Below, one piece after another: positions 8,986 to 17,775 of a DNA stretch of 64,000 bases (the stretch's first letter is position 1; every line of letters starts with the position of its first letter). The notes under the pieces were generated by a model. That model was not told the origin of the DNA, ran no database searches, and saw only the letters and a program-made list of their open reading frames with translations. This stretch comes from Streptomyces sp. DvalAA-43 (GTDB taxonomy: Bacteria; Actinomycetota; Actinomycetes; Streptomycetales; Streptomycetaceae). The position numbers and the translations under genes were made by a program. The stretch lies in contig NZ_FMBW01000077.1 of assembly GCF_900091725.1 (NCBI RefSeq), positions 1-64,000 of the forward strand. Direction: 5' to 3'.

Positions 8986-10389
8986 ATGACGGATTCCTGG
9001 GCCACTTTCGGGGCCGACCTGCATCTCGAAACGACCGGCGCGGTGGGGCTGCGGGCCGGACTCATGGACGCCCTGCGCGAGGCCGTACGGACGGGGCGCC
9101 TGGCCCCCGGCACCCGGCTCCCGTCGTCCCGCGGCCTCGCCGCCGACCTCGGCATCGCGCGGAACACCGTCGCGGACGCCTACGCGGAGCTGGTCGCCGA
9201 GGGGTGGCTCACCGCCCGGCAGGGCTCCGGCACCCGGGTGGCGCGGCGGGCCGAGCCGCGCCGGTCGGCCACCAGGACCATCCGGACCCGCGCGGTGCCG
9301 TCCCGGCCCGCCCACAACCTGCTGGCCGGGTCGCCCGATCTCTCGACGTTCCCCCGCGCCGACTGGCTCAAGGCGTCCCGGCGCGCCCTGACCGCCGCGC
9401 CCAACGACGCCTTCGGCTACGGCGACCCGCGCGGGCGCATGGAGCTGCGCACCGTGCTCGCCGACTATCTGGCACGGGCCCGCGGGGTGTACGCGGACCC
9501 GGAGCGGATCATGATCTGCGCGGGTTTCGTGCAGGCGCTGAAGCTGATGGGGCCGGTGCTGCGCAGACGGCGGGTGCGGGAGGTGGCCGTCGAGTCGTAC
9601 GGACTGGACGTGCACTGGGACCTGCTCAGGGACGCCGGGCTGCGGCTGCCCCGCCTGCCGGTCGACGGACTCGGGGCGAGGACCGGTGAACTGGCGGGGC
9701 TGCGCGGCGCGGGCGCGGTGCTGATGACGCCCGCGCACCAGTTCCCGACGGGGGTGCCGCTCCACCCCGACCGGCGGGCCGCGGCCGTGGACTGGGCGCG
9801 CGGCACGGGCGGGCTGGTCCTGGAGGACGACTACGACGGCGAGTTCCGCTACGACCGGCAGGCGGTCGGCGCGCTCCAGGGCCTGGACCCCGAACGCGTG
9901 GTGTACCTGGGGACGACGAGCAAGTCGCTGGCCCCCGGGCTGCGCCTGGGGTGGATGGTGCTGCCGGAGGCGCTGGTGGGGGAGGTGGCCGAGGCCAAGG
10001 GGCTGAGCGACTGGTCGTCGAGCGCGCTGGACCAGCTGACGCTCGCGGAGTTCATCGCGTCGGGCGCGTACGACCGCCATGTGCGCGCGATGCGGCTGCG
10101 CTACCGGCACCGCCGCGACCAGCTCGTCGCGGCACTGGCGGAACGGGCCCCCGGCGTCCGGGTCAGCGGCATGGTGGCCGGGCTGCACGCCGTTCTCGAA
10201 CTGCCCGCGGGCAGCGAGGCGTCGGTGCTGCGCGCGGCGGCGTGGCAGGGGCTGGCGCTGGAGGGGATGTCGCGCTTCCGGCACCCGGACGCGACCCCGG
10301 ACCGTGACGCGCTGGTCATCGGCTACGGAACACCCACCGACAGCGCCTGGGCGGGTGCGCTGGACGCACTCTGCCGGGTGCTGCCCTGA
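8986..10389 (+). CDS. MocR/PdxR-type transcriptional regulator with aminotransferase domain
   Basis: The 467-residue protein is a GntR winged helix (about 15-85, LPSSRGLAADLGIARNTVADAYAEL) fused to a class I aminotransferase-like domain (about 110-460). Lys313 in TTSKSLAPGLRLGW is the expected PLP lysine. MocR proteins sense PLP or an amino compound and act on neighbouring genes. It diverges from the AhpD-like gene, its likely target. ATG 8986 is chosen over an in-frame start 30 bp upstream. It ends 18 bp before the convergent DMT transporter. Confidence 0.9.
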   Translation: MTDSWATFGADLHLETTGAVGLRAGLMDALREAVRTGRLAPGTRLPSSRGLAADLGIARNTVADAYAELVAEGWLTARQGSGTRVARRAEPRRSATRTIRTRAVPSRPAHNLLAGSPDLSTFPRADWLKASRRALTAAPNDAFGYGDPRGRMELRTVLADYLARARGVYADPERIMICAGFVQALKLMGPVLRRRRVREVAVESYGLDVHWDLLRDAGLRLPRLPVDGLGARTGELAGLRGAGAVLMTPAHQFPTGVPLHPDRRAAAVDWARGTGGLVLEDDYDGEFRYDRQAVGALQGLDPERVVYLGTTSKSLAPGLRLGWMVLPEALVGEVAEAKGLSDWSSSALDQLTLAEFIASGAYDRHVRAMRLRYRHRRDQLVAALAERAPGVRVSGMVAGLHAVLELPAGSEASVLRAAAWQGLALEGMSRFRHPDATPDRDALVIGYGTPTDSAWAGALDALCRVLP

Positions 10390-10407
10390 GGCCCTGCGGG
10401 ACGGTCC

Positions 10408-11274
10408 TCAGGGGTGCTCGGGGACCGCCGGGTCCGGGGCGTCCGCCGGGGCCTCGCCGAACCGGGCCAGGGCCAGCGCCCCCGCCACCGCCACCACGAA
10501 ACCGGCGACCGCCAGCCACTCCAGTCCCGTACGGGTGCGGTCGCCGAGCCAGATCACGCCCACCAGCGCCGGGCCGATCGTCTCGCCGAGCACCATGCCG
10601 GCCGTCGCCGTGGTCACCGAACCGCGTTGCAGGGCCGAGGTCAGCAGCAGGAACGCCGAACCGCCGCCCAGCAGCAGCGCGTACGCGGCGGGGTTGGTGA
10701 ACAGCGCCGCCGGGGACACGTCGTCGATCAGCCGGACCGTGACCTCGACCACCCCGAAGCCGCAGCCCGCGCCGAGCCCCAGCGCGAGCGCCCTCGGTTT
10801 CTCCGGCAGCCGCCCGGCCGCCGCGCCGATCAGCAGGATGCCGAGGGCGATCCCCAGCATCGACCAGGCCAGGGCCGCCGAACCGGTCCCATGGCCCTCG
10901 CCGCCGGAAGCGAGCCCCAGCATGCCGAGACCGGCGCAGACGACACCGACCGCGGACCACTCCACGGCGCTCAGCCGCACTTTCAGCAGCCGGGCGGCGG
11001 CCACCGCGGTCACCGCGAGACTCGCGGCCAGCGCGGCGCCCACCGCGTAGATCGGCAGGGAGCGCAGGGCGATGATCTGGAGGACGAAGCCGCAGCCGTC
11101 CAGGGCGAGTCCGGCGAGGTAGCGCCACTGGCGCAGGGCGCGCAGCAGCAGCCGCGGATCGACCCCCGCGTCCGACCCCGGCTCGGCGGCGGCCCGCGCG
11201 GCGACGGCCTGGAGGACCGAGGCCGTACCGAAGCAGACAGCGGCGCCGAGCGCGCAGATCATCCCGAAGAGCAC
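10408..11274 (-). CDS. DMT superfamily (EamA-like) transporter
   Basis: The 288-residue integral membrane protein has about nine to ten hydrophobic helices and the internal two-fold pattern of drug/metabolite transporters, for example MICALGAAVCFGTASVLQAVA at the N-terminus and LGETIGPALVGVIWLGD near the end. The start is GTG 11274. The substrate is not evident. It is divergent from the small YgiB-like gene, 144 bp away. Confidence 0.75.
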   Translation of the reverse strand: MLFGMICALGAAVCFGTASVLQAVAARAAAEPGSDAGVDPRLLLRALRQWRYLAGLALDGCGFVLQIIALRSLPIYAVGAALAASLAVTAVAAARLLKVRLSAVEWSAVGVVCAGLGMLGLASGGEGHGTGSAALAWSMLGIALGILLIGAAAGRLPEKPRALALGLGAGCGFGVVEVTVRLIDDVSPAALFTNPAAYALLLGGGSAFLLLTSALQRGSVTTATAGMVLGETIGPALVGVIWLGDRTRTGLEWLAVAGFVVAVAGALALARFGEAPADAPDPAVPEHP

Positions 11275-11358
11275 GAGGGGACTCTACTTGGGGATGTCCG
11301 GCGCCCCTGCTTCCTGTCGCACCCGGCGGCCCTTTAATCTGACGAATGGTCGTACTGG

Positions 11359-11392
11359 CTTGATTCATATGCTTGCTTGATTCATGCGCTTG
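11359..11392 (+). repeat. Two tandem 17-bp repeats upstream of the YgiB-like gene
   Basis: CTTGATTCATATGCTTG (11359-11375) is followed directly by CTTGATTCATGCGCTTG (11376-11392); 15 of 17 positions match. They lie 27 bp before the ATG and are AT-rich compared with their surroundings, so a promoter or activator role is plausible. Confidence 0.6.
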
Positions 11393-11418
11393 ATGCGTAT
11401 CGCGGGGGAGACGGAAAC

Positions 11419-11694
11419 ATGGCCACACGCAGACTGAGGTCGAGCACCGTGGTGCTCGGCGGCATGGGGGTGCTCGCGGCGATGATCACCTCCTGCGGCT
11501 CGGAACCGGACAAGCGGTGCGTCGACCCGCTGACCCAGGACACGCTGCCGAGTTACGAGTGCAAGAACAGCGACGGCAAGGGCTCGTACTACTACGGCGG
11601 CAGCAGCAAGAACGGCAAGGTGCAGGGCGGCAGCTTCAACAAGTCCGCGGTCGAGCGCGGCGGTTTCGGCTGCTCGGGCACCGGCGGCGGCTGA
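11419..11694 (+). CDS. YgiB-like small secreted or anchored protein (DUF1190-like)
   Basis: The 91-residue protein has a basic N-terminus, a hydrophobic segment (VVLGGMGVLAAMITSC) that could be a signal with a lipid-attached Cys, though the box is not canonical, then a Ser/Gly/Tyr-rich body (GKGSYYYGGSSKNGK) and a tail with RGGFG ending in three glycines. RGGFG is also present near the C-terminus of E. coli YgiB, whose gene also precedes a glutathionylspermidine-synthase homologue (ygiC). ATG 11419 follows GGGGGAG. The next gene starts only 5 bp after the stop, so the pair is coupled. The family call rests on motif plus neighbour. Confidence 0.6.
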   Translation: MATRRLRSSTVVLGGMGVLAAMITSCGSEPDKRCVDPLTQDTLPSYECKNSDGKGSYYYGGSSKNGKVQGGSFNKSAVERGGFGCSGTGGG

Positions 11695-11699
11695 CCGGC

Positions 11700-12881
11700 A
11701 TGGAACGCCGCACCGCACGGCCGCGCCCCGACTGGCAGCGGACGGTGGAGGAGCAGGGCATCGTCTTCCCGCTCACCCGCTACCCGGACGGATCGCTGCG
11801 CCCGTACTGGGACGAGAGCGCCTACTACGTCTTCTCGCTGTCCGAGGTCGAGGCGCTGGAGGAGGTCGTCGAGGAACTGCACACCATGTCGCTGGCCGCG
11901 GCCGCGCACATCGTGGAGCGGGACCGCTTCGCCGAACTCGGCATCACCGACCGGCGGCTGGCCGGTCTGATCGCCCGCTCCTGGCAGCGCCGTTCCGAAC
12001 TGCCCTCCCTGTACGGCAGGTTCGACCTGCGGTACGACGGCACCGGTCCGGCGAAGATGCTGGAGTACAACGCGGACACCCCCACCTCCCTGGTGGAGGC
12101 GGCGAGCGCCCAGTGGTTCTGGATGGAGGACCGCTTCCCGGGCGCCGACCAGTGGAACTCGCTGCACGAACGACTCGTCGCGGCCTGGAGACGGCAGGCC
12201 GCCCTGCTGCCGCCGGGACCGCTGCACTTCGTGCACTCCGACGGCGACGAGCTGGGCGAGGACCTGATGACGGTCGCCTATCTGCGGGAGACCGCCGCGC
12301 AGGCCGGCATCGAGACCGAGGCGCTCTCCGTCGAGCGGATCGGCTGGGACCGGCTGAGCGGGCGGTTCGTCGACGAGCGGCTCCGCTTCATCCGGAGCTG
12401 CTTCAAGCTGTACCCGTGGGAGTGGCTGGCGACCGACCGGTTCGGCCCGCATGTGCTCGACACCCTCGACAACGGCGGCGGTACGGGGACGACCTGCTGG
12501 ATCGAGCCCGCCTGGAAGATGCTGCTGTCCAACAAGGCGCTGCTGGCGATCCTCTGGGAGCTCTACCCGGGCCACCCGAACCTGCTGCCCTCCCACCTCG
12601 ACGGCCCCCGCGAACTCGCCGCGTCCGGCGGCTATGCCGCCAAGCCGCTGCTCGGCCGGGAGGGGGCCGGGATCACGCTCCACGAGCCGGGAGGCCCGGC
12701 GGTGCCGAGGGACGAGCCGTGCTGCTACCAGGAGCTGGCGCCGCTGCCGGACTTCGACGGCAACCGTGTGGTGCTGGGCGCGTGGGTCGTCGAGGACGAG
12801 GCGGCCGGTCTCGGCATCCGCGAATCGGCGGGCCCGGTCACGGACGAGTACGCCCGCTTCCTGCCGCACGTCATCCTCTAG
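11700..12881 (+). CDS. Glutathionylspermidine synthase-type ATP-grasp amide ligase (YgiC/YjfC-like)
   Basis: The 393-residue enzyme belongs to the GSP_synth ATP-grasp family. Visible motifs include LEYNADTPTSLVEAASAQW (substrate loop), EPAWKMLLSNKALLAILWEL, and AAKPLLGREGAGI (ATP binding). Classical members join an amine to the glycine carboxylate of glutathione; standalone YgiC-like members have no proven substrate and lack the amidase half. Streptomyces is not known to make glutathione, so the acceptor must be something else. It is coupled to the Gly-tailed YgiB-like gene, and its last 11 bp overlap the convergent SUKH gene. Confidence 0.85.
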   Translation: MERRTARPRPDWQRTVEEQGIVFPLTRYPDGSLRPYWDESAYYVFSLSEVEALEEVVEELHTMSLAAAAHIVERDRFAELGITDRRLAGLIARSWQRRSELPSLYGRFDLRYDGTGPAKMLEYNADTPTSLVEAASAQWFWMEDRFPGADQWNSLHERLVAAWRRQAALLPPGPLHFVHSDGDELGEDLMTVAYLRETAAQAGIETEALSVERIGWDRLSGRFVDERLRFIRSCFKLYPWEWLATDRFGPHVLDTLDNGGGTGTTCWIEPAWKMLLSNKALLAILWELYPGHPNLLPSHLDGPRELAASGGYAAKPLLGREGAGITLHEPGGPAVPRDEPCCYQELAPLPDFDGNRVVLGAWVVEDEAAGLGIRESAGPVTDEYARFLPHVIL

Positions 12882-13668
12882 GGCCTTTCGCCGTCGGCTC
12901 GGCCGGGCAGCGGCCCGCCCGCAGCCAGCCGAGCAGGTCGTCCGTCACCGGCTCGCCCTCCGCCTCGACGTCCGCGCAGATCGCGCCCAGCCCGAGCCGG
13001 TGCACGGAGGTGCGGTCGCGGCCGTGGCGGCGCATGAAGAACCCGTCGCCCCCGCTGTCGTCCCCGACCAGCACCCAGTCCGGCGCGTACCGGGACACCT
13101 CGAAGGTCTCGTTGCGTTCCCCGGCGCACTGCGGACCGTAGACATGGACCCCGTTGTCGAGCAGCACGCCCGGTGTCGACCGCCACAGCCGGGCGACCGC
13201 GGGATTGGGTCCGTCCCGCAGCCCGCGCAGCCGCGCCGCCCGGACGGCCAGGAACCCGGCGAAGGACTCCGCCACCGGGTACTCGCTCCCGTCGGCGCCG
13301 TCCCGGCACACCACCGGGTACTCCCCGGCCCCGGCCTCCCCGCTCCGGTCGAGGGCGAAGTGGTAGGCGTCGCCGCAGTCCGGCTCGACGGCGAAGCAGA
13401 GCCGGTCGCCGGTCAGCCGCCACGCCGCGGTGATGGCCTCGTACATGTCGTCGTCCAGGTCGTCGGCGGGCCCGACCGTCGCGATGTCCGCGCCCCCCGC
13501 CCGGCCGTGGCCGTACCTCGCCAGCCACCAGCGGTACGACGCCGGCAGCGGGCCGACGCGGGCCTCGGCCGCGCCGATCAGCGCCTCCGGCACGGCGGCG
13601 GCCGGTCCGCGGCCGAACCCCGGTGAAGCGTCGACCAGGTCCCGCAGCAGTGTCAGGTCAGGTTTCAC
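12871..13668 (-). CDS. SMI1/KNR4 (SUKH-1) domain protein
   Basis: The 265-residue protein shows the SUKH core near residues 20-50 (VPEALIGAAEARVGPLPASY followed by RWWLARYG). SUKH proteins are commonly immunity proteins of contact toxins, but Streptomyces also has many stand-alone copies. No toxin gene is next to it. GTG 13668 is used; the frame continues upstream into the rocD terminator without similarity. Cytoplasmic; function unknown. Confidence 0.75.
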   Translation of the reverse strand: MKPDLTLLRDLVDASPGFGRGPAAAVPEALIGAAEARVGPLPASYRWWLARYGHGRAGGADIATVGPADDLDDDMYEAITAAWRLTGDRLCFAVEPDCGDAYHFALDRSGEAGAGEYPVVCRDGADGSEYPVAESFAGFLAVRAARLRGLRDGPNPAVARLWRSTPGVLLDNGVHVYGPQCAGERNETFEVSRYAPDWVLVGDDSGGDGFFMRRHGRDRTSVHRLGLGAICADVEAEGEPVTDDLLGWLRAGRCPAEPTAKGPRG

Positions 13669-13681
13669 GGCGCCGAGTCTG

Positions 13682-13721
13682 CCAGGGCGGGCCCCGGGTC
13701 GGGCCCCTGGGCCCGCCCTGG
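13682..13721 (-). terminator. Hairpin terminator of rocD
   Basis: A perfect 13-bp stem (13682-13694 with 13709-13721) just after the rocD stop codon on the minus strand. Confidence 0.75.
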
Positions 13722-13730
13722 GGGCCGGGG

Positions 13731-14936
13731 TCAGCCGCGCAGGACGGCGCGGAGCTGTTCGAGCCCCCAGTCCAGGTCCTCCTTGCTGATCACCAGCGGC
13801 GGGGCGATCCGGATCGTCGAGCCGTGCGTGTCCTTGACCAGCACCCCGCGGTCCATCAGCTTCTCGGAGATCTCCCGGCCCGTGCCGAGGGCCGGGGCGA
13901 TGTCCACGCCCGCCCACAGCCCGCGGCCCCGTACCGCCTCCACCGCGCCGCCGCCCGTCAGCAGCCCCAGCTCCTGGTGCAGGTGCTCGCCCAGCTCGGC
14001 CGCCCGCTGCTGGTACTCGCCGGTGCGGAGCATCGCGATGACCTCCAGCGCGACCGCGCAGGCCAGCGGATTGCCGCCGAACGTCGAACCGTGCTCGCCG
14101 GGCCGGAACACCCCGAGCACGTCCTGGGAGGAGACCACCGCCGACACCGGCACCAGACCGCCGCCCAGCGCCTTGCCGAGCACGTACATGTCCGGCACGA
14201 CACCCTCGTGCTCGCAGGCGAAGGTCTTCCCGGTCCGGCCCAGGCCCGACTGGATCTCGTCCGCGATGAACAGGACGTTCCGCTCACGCGTGAGCGCCCG
14301 CACCCCGGGGAGGTAGCCCGGCGGCGGCACCAGCACCCCGGCCTCGCCCTGGATCGGCTCCATGAGCACCGCCACGGTGTTCTCGGTCATCGCCTCCCGG
14401 AGCGCCGTGAGGTCCCCGTACGGCACGATCTCGAACCCCGGGGTGTACGGGCCGAAGTCCTCCCGCGCCTCCGGGTCCGTGGAGAAGCTGATGATCGTCG
14501 TCGTCCGGCCGTGGAAGTTGTTCGCGGCGACGATGATCTTCGCCATGCCGTCCGGGACGCCCTTCACCCGGTACCCCCACTTGCGCGCCGTCTTCACCGC
14601 GGTCTCCACGGCCTCCGCGCCCGTGTTCATCGGCAGCACCGACTCCATGCCGCACAGCTCGGCGAGCTGCGTACAGAAGTCGGCGAACCGGTCGTGGTGG
14701 AAGGCGCGCGAGGTGAGGGTCACCCGCTCCAGCTGTGCCTTGGCGGCGTCGATCAGGCGCCGGTTGCCGTGACCGAAGTTGAGCGCCGAGTAGCCGGCCA
14801 GCAGGTCGAGGTAGCGGCGGCCCTCGACATCGGTCATCCAGGCCCCGTCCGCCGTGGCGACGACGACGGGCAGCGGATGGTAGTTGTGCGCGCTGTGCGC
14901 CTCGGCGGAGGCGATGGCGGTTTCCGTGGTCGACAC
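13731..14936 (-). CDS. rocD: Ornithine--oxo-acid aminotransferase
   Basis: RocD converts ornithine plus 2-oxoglutarate to glutamate semialdehyde and glutamate in arginine/ornithine catabolism. The 401-residue class III aminotransferase shows NTGAEAVETAVKTARKW, the Asp of FIADEIQSGLGRTG and the PLP Lys255 in YVLGKALGGG. GTG 14936 is preceded by CGGAGAT, so it is preferred to the upstream ATG at 14978. It is the only gene of this pathway in the window and is followed by a strong hairpin. Divergent from trpS. Confidence 0.93.
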   Translation of the reverse strand: MSTTETAIASAEAHSAHNYHPLPVVVATADGAWMTDVEGRRYLDLLAGYSALNFGHGNRRLIDAAKAQLERVTLTSRAFHHDRFADFCTQLAELCGMESVLPMNTGAEAVETAVKTARKWGYRVKGVPDGMAKIIVAANNFHGRTTTIISFSTDPEAREDFGPYTPGFEIVPYGDLTALREAMTENTVAVLMEPIQGEAGVLVPPPGYLPGVRALTRERNVLFIADEIQSGLGRTGKTFACEHEGVVPDMYVLGKALGGGLVPVSAVVSSQDVLGVFRPGEHGSTFGGNPLACAVALEVIAMLRTGEYQQRAAELGEHLHQELGLLTGGGAVEAVRGRGLWAGVDIAPALGTGREISEKLMDRGVLVKDTHGSTIRIAPPLVISKEDLDWGLEQLRAVLRG

Positions 14937-15074
14937 GGGATCTCCGTTCGTCGTGGGGCGGGCGGGGGTGGTGCCCACTTTGTATCGTTGGTCGGATCAG
15001 TGGCGAGGAAACCTGTATTTCCCGGCGCGCCAGGCCGGTCGGGGGCCGGTGCCCGCACCTGAGACAATGAGTTC

Positions 15075-16088
15075 ATGGCCTCTGAACGCCCCCGCGTGCT
15101 CTCCGGAATCCAGCCCACCGCAGGCTCGTTCCACCTCGGCAACTACCTCGGCGCGGTCCGCCAGTGGGTGGCGCTGCAGGAATCCCACGACGCCTTCTAC
15201 ATGGTCGTGGACCTGCACGCGATCACGATCCCGCAGGACCCCGCGGAGCTGCGCGCGAACACCAGGCTCGCCGTCGCCCAGCTCCTCGCCGCCGGTCTCG
15301 ACCCGGAGCGCTGCACGCTGTTCGTCCAGAGCCATGTCCCCGAGCACGCCCAGCTGGGCTGGATCATGAACTGCCTCACCGGCTTCGGCGAGGCGTCGCG
15401 GATGACGCAGTTCAAGGACAAGTCCGCCAAGCAGGGCGCCGACCGCACCACGGTCGGTCTCTTCACGTACCCGATGCTGATGGTGGCCGACATCCTGCTG
15501 TACCAGGCCGACCAGGTCCCGGTCGGCGAGGACCAGCGCCAGCACCTGGAGCTGACCCGCAACCTCGCCGAGCGGTTCAACGGCAGCTACGGCGACACGT
15601 TCACCGTGCCGGACCCGTACATCCTCAAGGAGACGGCGAAGATCTACGACCTCCAGGACCCGTCGGCGAAGATGAGCAAGTCGGCGCCGACCCCGAAGGG
15701 CCTGATCAACCTCCTGGACGAGCCGAAGGCCACCGCCAAGAAGGTGAAGAGCGCGGTCACCGACACCGACACGGTCATCCGCTTCGACCGGGCCGAGAAG
15801 CCCGGTATCAGCAATCTGCTGAGCATCTACTCGACACTCACCGGGACCGGTATCGCGGATCTGGAGCAGAAGTACGAGGGCAAGGGCTACGGTGCGCTCA
15901 AGACCGACCTCGCCGAGGTCATGGTCGAGTTCGTCACACCGTTCCGGACCCGCACCCAGGAATACCTGGACGACCCGGAGACGCTGGACTCGATCCTGGC
16001 CAAGGGCGCCGAGAAGGCCCGTGCCGTCGCGGCCGAGACCCTGGCCCTGACGTACGACCGGATGGGCTTTCTGCCCGCGAAGCACTGA
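15075..16088 (+). CDS. trpS: Tryptophanyl-tRNA synthetase
   Basis: This class I synthetase charges tRNA-Trp. The 337-residue protein has the HIGH-type signature HLGN (20-23) and an exact KMSKS (199-203). The domain order (Rossmann core, then helical anticodon-binding end) and length are normal for a bacterial TrpRS. S. coelicolor has two TrpRS genes; the position next to rocD and the 2H phosphoesterase matches the constitutive copy. No clear ribosome site precedes ATG 15075. No T-box or trp attenuator was noticed upstream. Confidence 0.95.
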   Translation: MASERPRVLSGIQPTAGSFHLGNYLGAVRQWVALQESHDAFYMVVDLHAITIPQDPAELRANTRLAVAQLLAAGLDPERCTLFVQSHVPEHAQLGWIMNCLTGFGEASRMTQFKDKSAKQGADRTTVGLFTYPMLMVADILLYQADQVPVGEDQRQHLELTRNLAERFNGSYGDTFTVPDPYILKETAKIYDLQDPSAKMSKSAPTPKGLINLLDEPKATAKKVKSAVTDTDTVIRFDRAEKPGISNLLSIYSTLTGTGIADLEQKYEGKGYGALKTDLAEVMVEFVTPFRTRTQEYLDDPETLDSILAKGAEKARAVAAETLALTYDRMGFLPAKH

Positions 16089-16200
16089 GTCCAAGGACCC
16101 TGGCGGTTTCGCGGCCGCAGGCGTCACACTGGCGACGGGAAGTCGAATCGGTCGATGGCCGAAAACAGGCCATCGATCATCGAGGATTGAGGAGGACGAC

Positions 16201-16788
16201 GTGGGGACCGTAACGCTCGGCGTTTCGATCGCGGTCCCGGAGCCCTACGGCAGCCTGCTCCAGGAGCGGCGCGCGAGCTTCGGGGATCCTGCCGCGTACG
16301 GCATTCCCACCCACGTCACCCTGCTCCCGCCGACCGAGGCCGAGGCGGCCGACCTGCCCGCGATCGAGGCGCATCTCGCCCAGATCGCGACGGGCGGCCG
16401 GCCCTTCCCGATGCGGCTGTCCGGCACGGGCACCTTCCGCCCCCTCTCGCCGGTCGTCTTCGTCCAGGTCGTCGAGGGCGCCTCGGCCTGCACCTGGCTG
16501 CAGAAGCGGGTCCGGGACTCCTCCGGGCCGCTGGTGCGCGAGCTCCAGTTCCCGTACCACCCGCATGTGACCGTGGCGCACGACATCGCCGAGGAGGCGA
16601 TGGACCGGGCGTACGCGGAGCTCGCCGACTACGAGGCGGCCTGGACCTGCGGTTCCTTCGCGCTGTACGAGCAGGGCCCGGACAGCGTCTGGCGCAAGAT
16701 CAACGAGTTCCCGTTCGGCGCCGGGGGCGCCGCCTCCGCGGTGCCCGCGCAGGGCGGCTCCGCCCTGGACGAGCCCTCCCTGCACTGA
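16201..16788 (+). CDS. 2'-5' RNA ligase family (2H phosphoesterase) protein
   Basis: The 195-residue protein carries the two His-x-Thr motifs of 2H phosphoesterases: HVT (38-40) in GIPTHVTLLPP and HVT (122-124) in HPHVTVAHD. Members act on cyclic phosphates or 2'-5' linkages in RNA or nucleotides; the natural substrate in actinomycetes is unknown. The start is GTG 16201 behind a strong GAGGAGG. It follows trpS by 112 bp and may be cotranscribed. The C-terminal tail after about 175 is low complexity. Confidence 0.85.
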   Translation: MGTVTLGVSIAVPEPYGSLLQERRASFGDPAAYGIPTHVTLLPPTEAEAADLPAIEAHLAQIATGGRPFPMRLSGTGTFRPLSPVVFVQVVEGASACTWLQKRVRDSSGPLVRELQFPYHPHVTVAHDIAEEAMDRAYAELADYEAAWTCGSFALYEQGPDSVWRKINEFPFGAGGAASAVPAQGGSALDEPSLH

Positions 16789-16833
16789 CCGGCCCGGCGC
16801 CGCCCGCTCGGACCAGCCGCTCGGACCGCCCGC

Positions 16834-17721
16834 TCAGATCGGCAGCCGCCGGAACAGCGGGCGCGGCACATGCCGCAGCGCCGACATCACCGCACGCAGC
16901 GATCCGGGCACCCACACCGTCTCCGAGCGCCGCCGCAGCCCCGTCACGATGGCCTCCGCGACCGCCTCCGGCGTCGTGGTGAGCGGCGAAGCCTCCAGCG
17001 GTGCCGAGGCGAACCGGGCCGAGGCGGACCGGGCCGCGACGATCCGCTCCGGCGCGAGCAGGGCCGCCCCGCCCCGGGGCGCGGTCGGTGGCGCGGCCGG
17101 CACGGTCCCCGACGCCGTCCCCGTGGCCGTCGCCTGAGCCGTGGCGGACCGTACGACGCCGGGGCGCACGACCATCACATGCACCCCGGTCCCGTGCAGC
17201 GCGTCCCCCAGCCCCTGCGTGAACGCGTCCAGGCCCGCCTTGCTGGACCCGTAGATGAAGTCGGCGCGGCGGGCGCGCTCGCCCGCCACCGAGGACAGCA
17301 CCACCAGCGAGCCGTGCCCCTGCGCCTGGAGCGCGCCGGCGCACACCAGCCCGGCGGAGACCGCCCCCGTGTAGTTGGTCTGGGCGACCCGTACCGCGGC
17401 GAGCGGCTCCTCCTCGTCGCGTCCCTGGTCGCCCGCGATGCCGAAGGCGAGCAGCACCATGTCGATGTCGTCCTCGGCGAAGACCGCGCCGAGCACGGCC
17501 TCGTGCGATGCGGCGTCGAGGGCGTCGAAGCCGACCGTACGGACGTCGGCGCCGCGGGCGCGCAGATCGGCGGCGGCCGCGTCGAGCGCGGGAGAGGGGC
17601 GCCCGGCCAGCCGGACCGTGCGGGTCCGCAGGGCGATCAGCCGCCGCGCGGTGGCCAGGGCGATCTCCGAGGTGCCGCCGAGGACGAGCAGGGACTGGGG
17701 GGCTCCGAAGGCGTCCTTCAC
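16834..17721 (-). CDS. SDR oxidoreductase, DprE2-like (decaprenylphosphoryl-2-keto-ribose reductase)
   Basis: The 295-residue short-chain dehydrogenase has the N-terminal glycine loop LVLGGTSEIALATARRL and the YGSSKAGLDAFTQGL segment with the catalytic Tyr and Lys. The start GTG 17721 follows AGGAG. In mycobacteria DprE2 reduces the keto intermediate made by DprE1 to decaprenylphosphoryl-arabinose. Here the DprE1-like gene is directly upstream (54-bp gap) on the same strand, which supports the pairing. The insert around 205-240 is Ala/Thr/Ser-rich. The polyprenyl-sugar product in Streptomyces is not established. Confidence 0.82.
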   Translation of the reverse strand: MKDAFGAPQSLLVLGGTSEIALATARRLIALRTRTVRLAGRPSPALDAAAADLRARGADVRTVGFDALDAASHEAVLGAVFAEDDIDMVLLAFGIAGDQGRDEEEPLAAVRVAQTNYTGAVSAGLVCAGALQAQGHGSLVVLSSVAGERARRADFIYGSSKAGLDAFTQGLGDALHGTGVHVMVVRPGVVRSATAQATATGTASGTVPAAPPTAPRGGAALLAPERIVAARSASARFASAPLEASPLTTTPEAVAEAIVTGLRRRSETVWVPGSLRAVMSALRHVPRPLFRRLPI

Positions 17722-17775
17722 GGGAACACTCCTTGCGACGGTGGGGGTGGGGAGGATGGGGCGGGCAGCGGTGGT

